Source: Paracoccaceae bacterium
GTDB taxonomy: Bacteria > Pseudomonadota > Alphaproteobacteria > Rhodobacterales > Rhodobacteraceae
Length of the DNA stretch: 64,000 nucleotides
NCBI GenBank assembly: GCA_016778765.1
Contig: JADHOV010000010.1
Location: 1-64,000 of the forward strand
Reading direction: 5' to 3'
In this document: positions 58,376-64,000 of the stretch, piece after piece
Numbering within the stretch: position 1 is the stretch's first letter
How the letters are laid out: the number at the start of each line of letters is the position of its first letter
Position numbers and translations under genes: made by a program
The notes under the pieces: generated by a model
What the model was told of the DNA's origin: nothing
Seen by the model: only the letters and a program-made list of their open reading frames with translations
The model's database searches: none

Positions 58376-59209
58376 TCAGTTACGTACTGATGGTGTTTCG
58401 ACGGTTAACCCGTTCCCGCGCGACGCAAGATATAATTCTAGCGCTTTGAACTCTTCACCGCCTTCTTTATAAGGCGTAGCACGAATATTCTTCATACATC
58501 CTTTGAAACGGCCGTGAATTGAGTTGAGTTTTGCGTTTTTCAAACGATATGTCGGAAAACCATTTGTTTGACCTTGCGACAGATGATCGGCGCGGATCAT
58601 ATTGCCATAATTGTCTTCGTGACAATTTGAGCAAGACATATCCAATTGCCCAACGCGGGTATAGTAAAGCTCTTTGCCTTTTTCCCATTGAGCGGCCGCA
58701 TCCCCATCAAACTTAACATTAACGGGCATACCACGCGATTGTAGACCGATCAGCGCCGTGATTGCCGTCATGTCAGAGGATGACCATTTCCACGCTTCGG
58801 CGCCCATACGCTCGGTCCGGCAATCATTGACCATATTTTCCATGGTAACGACTTCACCATCCACGACCCGCGGCATTGAGGCACGCAGCCCAGCAAAATC
58901 CTCTACATTTTCGTGGCAGCTTGCGCAGGATTTACCTTCTGAGCCATCTACCTTTGCATAAAGGTCGATGCCTTTATCCACAAAAACGAACCCGGGATTT
59001 TCGAAATCGTCCATCTGCAGAGCTTGTGTTTCATCTGTTCGGAATATCCAGCCCGAGAACACTTCATCCAAATTGGGTGTATTCGCCTGCGCCACTACGC
59101 GCGTTGTCATAGCTTGCCCCTCGACGGTTAGAGTGTCTGTTTCGCCAGCATGCGCAAGAGCCCCAATCAAGACCAGAGCTGACGCGCTTATAAGCTTTGT
59201 CACTGTCAT
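58376..59209 (-). CDS. soxA: SoxA, diheme cytochrome subunit of SoxXA
   Basis: A 277-residue periplasmic subunit of L-cysteine S-thiosulfotransferase. Signal peptide residues 1-21; heme sites CASCH (95-99) and CSNCH (193-197), so it is the diheme type; Cys130 in VNDCRTERMG is the probable axial ligand; Cys238 in RFKGCMKNIRATP is the catalytic cysteine. With SoxX it attaches thiosulfate to SoxY. Follows soxZ by 29 bases. Confidence 0.96.
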   Translation of the reverse strand: MTVTKLISASALVLIGALAHAGETDTLTVEGQAMTTRVVAQANTPNLDEVFSGWIFRTDETQALQMDDFENPGFVFVDKGIDLYAKVDGSEGKSCASCHENVEDFAGLRASMPRVVDGEVVTMENMVNDCRTERMGAEAWKWSSSDMTAITALIGLQSRGMPVNVKFDGDAAAQWEKGKELYYTRVGQLDMSCSNCHEDNYGNMIRADHLSQGQTNGFPTYRLKNAKLNSIHGRFKGCMKNIRATPYKEGGEEFKALELYLASRGNGLTVETPSVRN

Positions 59210-59238
59210 TTTTATCCTCCCTTTATTATCTGCGACGC

Positions 59239-59568
59239 TTACCCAACCGCTATCTTTTTAGCCGTTTCATAAACTGAGCCGTCATCATCGTACCAAGTAA
59301 ACTTAAACTCACCCGTTTCAGGAACGACTGCATCAAATTTAAAGTAAGGATTTGTTGAAATTGCCGGCTCAAGCGTTACATCAATAACGCTTTGACCATT
59401 AAAATCACACGTAAACCTGTTGATGATCGAGCGTGGAATTTTATTGCCATCATTATCTTTACGCTGACCAGATTCCATTTTATGGCTGATCAAAGTTTTA
59501 ATTGTAATCGTATCCCCTGCAGCGGCCGTTTTGGGCACTTTAACGCGGGGTTTTACACCTTTTGCCAT
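59239..59568 (-). CDS. soxZ: SoxZ, sulfur-compound chelating protein
   Basis: A 109-residue immunoglobulin-like protein and partner of SoxY in the carrier SoxYZ. VKVPKTAAAGDTITIKTLIS and HKMESGQRKDNDG near the N-terminus and FTWYDDDGSVYETAKKI near the end are family-typical. No signal peptide; it is exported together with the Tat substrate SoxY. Begins 14 bases after soxY. Confidence 0.95.
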   Translation of the reverse strand: MAKGVKPRVKVPKTAAAGDTITIKTLISHKMESGQRKDNDGNKIPRSIINRFTCDFNGQSVIDVTLEPAISTNPYFKFDAVVPETGEFKFTWYDDDGSVYETAKKIAVG

Positions 59569-59582
59569 TGTTATTCTCCTCT

Positions 59583-60005
59583 TTAGCCGCCGCAGCCGCC
59601 AATAGTCACTTTGACCATGGCTTGCGTAGTTTGAAATGAACCATCTTCCATTTTTGCGACCGCAATCACATCCTGGGTTTTGGCAAGGCGAATACGTGTT
59701 GAGCCGCTGCGCGCTGCGCTCATCGGCCCAAAGTTAAACGTCGCGACGGCCGGCACAGGATTTCCAGCGGCTAGAATCATGATGCTGCTGGCGCCAGGCG
59801 CTGAAACCGTGATCGGAACTGTATTTCCATTCTCTGCAATTTCAGGTGTATCTAATTCGATCGCACCGTCAACCGCATCGGCACCGCCAGTGAAAGCCGC
59901 GATATGCTCATCAACAGCCGAGGCCAAAACGGGTATTCCGCAAAATGTCGCCACAGCGAACGCAGAGGTTCCCGCCAGCATCATATTTCTTCTCGTCAGT
60001 CCCAT
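59583..60005 (-). CDS. soxY: SoxY, sulfur-carrier subunit
   Basis: A 140-residue Tat-exported protein (LTRRNMMLAGTSAFAV) whose C-terminal GGCGG swinging arm is complete (Cys138). The thiosulfate-derived intermediates are bound to this cysteine while SoxXA, SoxB and SoxCD act on them. Follows soxX by nine bases and pairs with soxZ. Confidence 0.96.
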   Translation of the reverse strand: MGLTRRNMMLAGTSAFAVATFCGIPVLASAVDEHIAAFTGGADAVDGAIELDTPEIAENGNTVPITVSAPGASSIMILAAGNPVPAVATFNFGPMSAARSGSTRIRLAKTQDVIAVAKMEDGSFQTTQAMVKVTIGGCGG

Positions 60006-60014
60006 ACTGCCCTC

Positions 60015-60470
60015 CTATTCTTCTTTAAGTGTTAAAAGATACGCCACAACATCTTCAACTTGCTGGGCATTCAAAATGGATTTGCCTTGAAAGTTTTTCA
60101 AATTTCGTTCAAATCCGGCGTCTTTGTAAAATGCTGGCATAATCGTGCCCTCAAACATCATCTTAGAATTCACCACGATACCGCGCAATTCCGCCGCTTC
60201 CCACCGGTCAGCCACGCCATCAAGCGCCGGGCCTACTTCTCCGTGAAACGACTGATCGCTCATATCTTCATTGGCATGACAGGCCAAACAATTGCCCAGC
60301 TTGCGATTCATAAAAACCTTGCGGCCCGCTGCCGGATCGCCGGCTTGCGCCGTTAATGTGGCGCCGACTGCGCCATCATTAAACACAACATTTGCTGGCA
60401 TAACATCCGCAGCGAATGCTGAGGAGCCAGCAAGCATACACACCAAGGTCATCAACGAAAAACGTCCCAT
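60015..60470 (-). CDS. soxX: SoxX, monoheme cytochrome subunit of SoxXA
   Basis: A 151-residue periplasmic cytochrome. Signal peptide to about residue 20, heme site CLACH (61-65), then GPALDGVADRWEAAELRG and the Met-containing KMMFEGTIMPAFYK region giving the axial ligand. First gene after the soxW/soxX intergenic operator, so it heads the structural part of the sox operon. Confidence 0.95.
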   Translation of the reverse strand: MGRFSLMTLVCMLAGSSAFAADVMPANVVFNDGAVGATLTAQAGDPAAGRKVFMNRKLGNCLACHANEDMSDQSFHGEVGPALDGVADRWEAAELRGIVVNSKMMFEGTIMPAFYKDAGFERNLKNFQGKSILNAQQVEDVVAYLLTLKEE

Positions 60471-60503
60471 GTTCCCCCCTTTATTATAAATTTTTATAGC
60501 CTC

Positions 60504-60532
60504 AGGTTAGACATCATGGCACAATTACGCAA
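60504..60532 (-). promoter_or_regulatory. possible promoter of soxX
   Basis: On the minus strand TTGCGT (complement of 60527-60532) and TAACCT (complement of 60504-60509) are 17 bases apart, just downstream of the inverted repeat at 60536-60557. The -35 box borders the operator, consistent with repression. Confidence 0.4.
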
Positions 60533-60535
60533 GCA

Positions 60536-60557
60536 TAAATTCATATTATTGAATTTA
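60536..60557. promoter_or_regulatory. SoxR-type operator in the soxW/soxX region
   Basis: A perfect inverted repeat: TAAATTCA, six bases (TATTAT), TGAATTTA. It overlaps the soxW stop codon and lies 66 bases before soxX. The corresponding region of Paracoccus pantotrophus is a known SoxR target. The core ATTCA-N6-TGAAT recurs at two other places in the cluster. Confidence 0.75.
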
Positions 60558-61136
60558 ATTGGCATCTTTTGCCGCCCGTCTTATGTTAATTTGCTTTGCG
60601 TGATAACGCTGAAAATCGCCTTCCTCTTCCGTGTCATAGAGCTTGGCATTCACCCAAGTCAGCAAATCAAAGGTCGTGCCCGCACTGAATGCTCCGGGCA
60701 TCACCGCGACCGACGCCTGCGCGGCATCGAGCTGCTCGTCAATATCTTCAGGTAAAAACATCAATGTGGGGGTGAACAAAATCCGCCATTTGCGCGCGAT
60801 GTCTTTTTCGCTGAGCACTTCACCGTCAAAATCGGTGACTTCCAAATCACCGTGTAGGTTCAACTGCACGACGAAAAAGTTTTCCTCAATGTAAGAGGAC
60901 ACACGCGGTTGGACAAATACTTCCTCATGCATTTTTCTGCAATAAATGCAGCCGCGCTGCTCGAAGATAAGCGCCAATCGTTTGCCCTCAGCATTGGCCT
61001 CTGCCAAATCTTCACGCAGATCCTTGAACGTATCGCGCATCCAGGGTTCTTTATACATCCCATCATCGCCGATTTGGCCCGCCTGCATAATGCTGCCAAC
61101 GCTGAGCAAAAGTAAAACTGCAATCAAACGTTTCAT
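60555..61136 (-). CDS. soxW: SoxW, periplasmic thioredoxin
   Basis: A 193-residue exported thioredoxin-fold protein. Signal peptide to about residue 20; the active site is CIYC (63-66) in EQRGCIYCRKMH. It receives electrons from SoxV and keeps Sox proteins reduced. It lies ten bases after soxV, and its stop codon is inside the operator before soxX. Confidence 0.92.
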   Translation of the reverse strand: MKRLIAVLLLLSVGSIMQAGQIGDDGMYKEPWMRDTFKDLREDLAEANAEGKRLALIFEQRGCIYCRKMHEEVFVQPRVSSYIEENFFVVQLNLHGDLEVTDFDGEVLSEKDIARKWRILFTPTLMFLPEDIDEQLDAAQASVAVMPGAFSAGTTFDLLTWVNAKLYDTEEEGDFQRYHAKQINIRRAAKDAN

Positions 61137-61145
61137 GTTAATCTC

Positions 61146-61886
61146 CTATCCAAAGGTCCATAATTCCGGGCTGGCCTGCAACATCCAATTGGCAATCACG
61201 CTCACATTATCAGACGCAATCAACACACCAAATAAGACCAATAAAGCACCGGTTATCTTTTCAATCCGCGCCAAATGGCGCCGAAAGCCTTGAGCCCAGC
61301 GCAAAAACGGCGTTACAAACAAACTTGCTATAATAAAAGGGCTGGTCATCCCCAACCCATAGGCAAATAACAGCTGCATGGCGGCTCCAACCGTATCGCT
61401 GGAGGCAGCCGTAAATAAAATTGCAGCCAAAATGGGACCCACACAGGGCGTCCAGCCAAAGGCAAAGGCCAACCCCAAAACAAACGCCGTGGCAAAAGAG
61501 GTTTTCTGCGTATCCCCCGCTTCAATCTTAAACTGTCTGTACAAAACCCCTATTTTCAAAACGCCTAAGAAATGTAGCCCCATCGCAATGATGATAAGGG
61601 CGGCCACCCACCGCAATTGGGCGAACCACTCTCGCACCAACCCGCCAAAGCCACTAGCCGCCGCGCCCATTCCAACAAAAATTGTGATCATGCCAGCTGA
61701 AAAAAACAGCGCAGAAATAATCGCACGGCGCTGAACAGAACGGTCTAATGCATTCATAGCTTTGAGCTCATTCAAGCCAACGCCCGCAAGGTAACTGAGA
61801 TAAAAGGGAACGATCGGCAACACGCAAGGAGAGGCAAAGGATAACAAACCCGCGCCGAAGGCCACCATTAAAGAGACGTCGAACAT
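61146..61886 (-). CDS. soxV: SoxV, CcdA/DsbD-like reductant transporter
   Basis: A 246-residue membrane protein with about six hydrophobic segments, the CcdA family size. FASPCVLPIVPFYLSYLAGV holds the first functional cysteine (with the family Pro), and FAFGWTPCVGPILAAIL the second. It carries electrons from cytoplasmic thioredoxin across the membrane to SoxW and SoxS. First gene of the soxV-hemA operon; divergent from soxS. Confidence 0.93.
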   Translation of the reverse strand: MFDVSLMVAFGAGLLSFASPCVLPIVPFYLSYLAGVGLNELKAMNALDRSVQRRAIISALFFSAGMITIFVGMGAAASGFGGLVREWFAQLRWVAALIIIAMGLHFLGVLKIGVLYRQFKIEAGDTQKTSFATAFVLGLAFAFGWTPCVGPILAAILFTAASSDTVGAAMQLLFAYGLGMTSPFIIASLFVTPFLRWAQGFRRHLARIEKITGALLVLFGVLIASDNVSVIANWMLQASPELWTFG

Positions 61887-61911
61887 ATCTCATACCTTGC
61901 CAAATAAACAC

Positions 61912-61931
61912 ATTCATATTATTAAATATGA
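61912..61931. promoter_or_regulatory. SoxR-type operator in the soxS/soxV region
   Basis: ATTCA (61912-61916), six bases TATTAT, TAAAT (61923-61927): one mismatch from the perfect ATTCA-N6-TGAAT layout. A second reading is the 18-base repeat TCATATT-ATTA-AATATGA at 61914-61931. It lies between the divergent soxS and soxV, the second known SoxR target region in Paracoccus, and includes possible start codons of soxS. Confidence 0.65.
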
Positions 61932-62320
61932 TGTTGAAACGTCAATGGTTAAAAATGAACATTCAAACTTTCATCGCTGGCTTCAGTATGGTGCTAACTT
62001 CAATGCAGGTTTCAGCCTCAGAATTGCTTATGGTGGAAGAAAAAGGCTGTTATTGGTGCGAGCGCTGGGATCAAGAAATATCTGCGATTTACCCCAAAAC
62101 CAGCGCCGGACAATACGCCCCGTTGCGCCGGGTCGATATCAATGACCTACCCGGTGAGATCCGCTTTAACCGCGGCGTAATGTTTACCCCAACATTCATT
62201 CTAATCGACAATGATGCAGAATTAGCGCGCATAGAAGGTTATCCGGGCGAAGATTTTTTTTGGCCCTTATTAGAGGATATTCTGGCAGCTCACACCCCAT
62301 TCGAGGAGAACCACCCATGA
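61928..62320 (+). CDS. soxS: SoxS, periplasmic thioredoxin-like protein
   Basis: A 130-residue exported thioredoxin-fold protein. The active site is CYWC (Cys41 and Cys44 from this start) in EEKGCYWCERW, followed by the cis-Pro region FTPTFILID. It reduces and reactivates SoxYZ or SoxXA. The start is uncertain: 61928 and 61931 are ATG codons inside the operator but give a basic signal-peptide end (KRQWLK); 61955 lacks that. None has a ribosome site, so the message may be leaderless. The end overlaps the next gene by four bases. Confidence 0.85.
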   Translation: MMLKRQWLKMNIQTFIAGFSMVLTSMQVSASELLMVEEKGCYWCERWDQEISAIYPKTSAGQYAPLRRVDINDLPGEIRFNRGVMFTPTFILIDNDAELARIEGYPGEDFFWPLLEDILAAHTPFEENHP

Positions 62321-62808
62321 AGAAACTAGCGTTTATTTGTATGTGCTGGGCGGGGCTTGCCTCTGCCGAAGACGGCGCATTCGTCGAATTTAAGGTGTTA
62401 AAACCAGAAATTGCGCTGCGCATGGCGCAAGCTGCGATGGAGTCTTGTCGTGCGGGGGGCTATCAAATTGGTGTGATCGTGACCGATCGCTTTGGCATTC
62501 CACAAGTCTATTTACGAGACCGCTTTGCCGGGCTGCATGTATTAGAGACCGCAACCCGCAAAGCTTGGACGGCGGTAACATTCCGAACCAACACGGCCGA
62601 CATAGCAGCCCTTACCGAAGCCGGTGAAGAGCTTTCTGGGCTGCGGCAATTGGAGAAAATCATGCCCGTGGGCGGTGGGCTTCCCGTGCTAGACGGCGAT
62701 GGCAGCCTTGTTGCGGGAATTGGTGTATCCGGGGCGCCAGGCGGCACCTTGGATGAAGATTGCGCCGCCGCCGGCATCAGTGCAGTTGAAGATGAAATCG
62801 CTTTTTAA
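62317..62808 (+). CDS. exported GlcG/HbpS-family heme-binding-like protein
   Basis: A 163-residue protein with a signal peptide (cut near GLASAED, residue 17). It is followed by one HbpS/GlcG domain: ALRMAQAAMESCRAGGYQIG, VIVTDRFGIPQVYLRD, ETATRKAWTAVTF and GGGLPVLDGDGSLVAGIGVSG. In Streptomyces HbpS binds heme and senses redox. Here it sits between soxS and soxR in one operon (ATGA overlap with soxS, nine bases to soxR). The GAGGAG ribosome site lies before the ATG at 62317. Role in sulfur oxidation unknown. Confidence 0.82.
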   Translation: MKKLAFICMCWAGLASAEDGAFVEFKVLKPEIALRMAQAAMESCRAGGYQIGVIVTDRFGIPQVYLRDRFAGLHVLETATRKAWTAVTFRTNTADIAALTEAGEELSGLRQLEKIMPVGGGLPVLDGDGSLVAGIGVSGAPGGTLDEDCAAAGISAVEDEIAF

Positions 62809-62817
62809 GGAAATTCG

Positions 62818-63147
62818 ATGGCCCTCCCTGTAATCTCTGAAAACGTATCGCAAACCGAACTTGACGATATGATGGACAACGCGCTCACCGCCTCAAATTT
62901 TTTGAAAGCAATCAGCCATGAGGGGCGATTGATGATTTTATGCCATCTGGCATCGGGGGAAAAATCGGTGACCGAACTTGAAACGCTTTTGGCGTCGCGC
63001 CAAGCGGCGGTTTCGCAGCAACTCTCGCGTCTTCGGCTTGAAGGGTTGGTGCATCCACGGCGCGAAGGCAAAGTGATTTATTACCGGCTGGCTGATAAGC
63101 GCGCAACGCGGATTTTAGACGTTGTCTATGAGATTTTCTGCAAATAA
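62818..63147 (+). CDS. soxR: SoxR, ArsR-family sulfur-responsive repressor
   Basis: A 109-residue winged-helix regulator. The DNA-reading helix is LASRQAAVSQQLSRLRLEGLV and the wing is PRREGKVIYYRL. It has two cysteines, Cys42 (LMILCHLASG) and Cys108 at the end, 66 residues apart as in SqrR/BigR, where they form a polysulfide bridge. It is therefore likely to sense reactive sulfur and to release DNA. It represses sox genes in Paracoccus. Its candidate operators are the three inverted repeats of this region. Placed last but one in its operon, before soxT. Confidence 0.9.
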   Translation: MALPVISENVSQTELDDMMDNALTASNFLKAISHEGRLMILCHLASGEKSVTELETLLASRQAAVSQQLSRLRLEGLVHPRREGKVIYYRLADKRATRILDVVYEIFCK

Positions 63148-63220
63148 CAAAACTTGACTGTGCCGCTATAAAATAGTCTGCTCACTATGGATCAAAACCA
63201 ACAGCATAGGAAAGTTCAGA

Positions 63221-64000
63221 GTGGTTCTGTACAGCATCCCTGAAGCACTTATGGGCACCATGATTGGCTTCGCGGGCGGTACAGTACTGGGCTTGGCCGC
63301 ACGGATCGGACGGTTTTGCACCTTAGGCGCAATTGAAGATGCGCTTTATGGCCAGAGCAACAATCGGCTTCGGATGTGGGGAACCGCAATTGGGATGGCG
63401 GTGCTGCTGGTGCATTTGGCACTTACACAAGGCTTGATCACTACCTCTAACAGTTATCCGCTTACGGTGCCTTTCACGCCGCTTCTTACGATCTTCGGTG
63501 GGCTTTTATTTGGGCTAGGCATGGCATTTTCCGGCAATTGCGGCTTTGGAGCCTTGGCGCGCCTGGGAGGCGGGGATCTGCGCTCTTTCGTGATTGTATT
63601 GGTGATGGGGGTAAGCGCTTATATAACGCTAGGAGGACCGCTTTCCCCTCTTCGGATCTGGCTGGTCCAGCTGCTGAGCCTGCAACCAAATACCGCCAGC
63701 TTTTCAGCGCTTCTTTCAGCCTCAACCGGCATGCCTGCAAGCTATATTGGCCTGCTAATGGGCGCGGGTGTTTTCGGATTTTCGGTTTGGAACAAGGCCT
63801 TTTGGGAAGAGAAAAGCAATGTTATCTGGGGCAGCTTGGTCGGCCTTGCTGTTGCAAGCGGGTGGATTGGCACACATCTTATTGCGCAGGTCGGCTTTTC
63901 AGGATTGCGTCCTGTTTCGCATGGGTTTACCGCCCCCGTGGGCTCGGCAATTTTATATTTCATGACCTCTTCCGGGCAGACCTTAAATTTTGGTATCGGA
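63221..64000 (+). CDS. YeeE/YedE-family (SoxT-like) transporter, cut at the window end
   Basis: An open frame of 260 codons without stop to the window edge. It starts at a GTG at 63221 with AGGAAAG six bases upstream; an ATG at 63251 is an alternative. It is a polytopic membrane protein. IGRFCTLGAIEDALYG (Cys near residue 35) and AFSGNCGFGALARLGGGDLR (Cys near residue 107) are the YeeE/YedE cysteine motifs. Position directly after soxR matches the SoxT1A-type genes reported to work with SoxR-like repressors in sulfur signalling. The C-terminal part is not visible. Confidence 0.85.
   Translation, partial: MVLYSIPEALMGTMIGFAGGTVLGLAARIGRFCTLGAIEDALYGQSNNRLRMWGTAIGMAVLLVHLALTQGLITTSNSYPLTVPFTPLLTIFGGLLFGLGMAFSGNCGFGALARLGGGDLRSFVIVLVMGVSAYITLGGPLSPLRIWLVQLLSLQPNTASFSALLSASTGMPASYIGLLMGAGVFGFSVWNKAFWEEKSNVIWGSLVGLAVASGWIGTHLIAQVGFSGLRPVSHGFTAPVGSAILYFMTSSGQTLNFGIG

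Overview
The window looks like chromosomal DNA of a marine alphaproteobacterium of the Rhodobacteraceae (Roseobacter group). This is inferred from gene content: a complete sox thiosulfate-oxidation locus with the C4-pathway 5-aminolevulinate synthase hemA, an RpoH sigma factor beside coaBC/dut, groESL with a CIRCE operator, an Irr-type iron box before an nfu gene, lgt/midA/pgeF in one overlapping operon, and a BmpA-type nucleoside ABC transporter. Base composition looks moderate (around 50% GC by eye). No insertion sequence, prophage, integrase or CRISPR array was seen.

Layout. 1-9.8 kb: a cut tRNA-Leu(UAA), csaA/proC/ybjN, ubiK, the lgt-midA-pgeF operon, a divergent lrp/trxB pair, an Hsp20 gene, a YdcH-like gene and purEK. 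9.8-14.7 kb: phnM, a secreted alpha/beta hydrolase and an EamA transporter overlap end to end; then groESL with terminator, CIRCE site and promoter. 14.8-20.7 kb: M3 peptidase, a membrane-anchored MoeB-like enzyme, dut, coaBC and rpoH. 20.8-26.2 kb: cobU with a histidine phosphatase, a yifB/comM gene broken by a frameshift, gshB, yraN and rsmI. 26.3-37.3 kb: an LpoA-like lipoprotein, glnD, murJ, a rhomboid-fold protein lacking catalytic residues, trpS, ilvE, a universal stress protein, nfuA, tsaB and rimI. 37.4-45.2 kb: a four-gene purine-nucleoside-type ABC transporter, a TauE/SafE exporter with its TIGR02186 partner, a short-chain dehydrogenase and a thioesterase. 45.6-48.1 kb: a GMC oxidoreductase divergent from an aquaglyceroporin.

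48.5-64 kb is the sox region, the most informative part. On the minus strand, soxV-W-X-Y-Z-A-B runs directly into hemA; further along the same strand lies a separate block soxC-D-E-F. Two plus-strand genes sit between the blocks: a SoxH-like metallo-beta-lactamase-fold protein and a YeeE/YedE (SoxT-like) transporter. Divergent from soxV is soxS - HbpS/GlcG-like gene - soxR (ArsR family) - a second soxT-like gene cut by the window end. Three inverted repeats with the same half-sites and spacing (ATTCA-N6-TRAAT) lie in the soxS/soxV, soxW/soxX and soxC/soxH intergenic regions. They make a coherent case for one SoxR regulon. The third is embedded in a 40-bp palindrome.

How they work together: SoxXA loads thiosulfate onto SoxYZ, SoxB hydrolyses the sulfone, SoxCD oxidises the sulfane sulfur, SoxV/W/S supply periplasmic reductant, and HemA may supply heme for seven c-type heme sites (SoxA 2, SoxX 1, SoxD 2, SoxE 2). 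The SoxT proteins probably bring in sulfur as substrate or as the signal for SoxR.

Limits: no database search was run. Names rest on recognised motifs, lengths and neighbourhoods. Promoter and operator calls are by eye.
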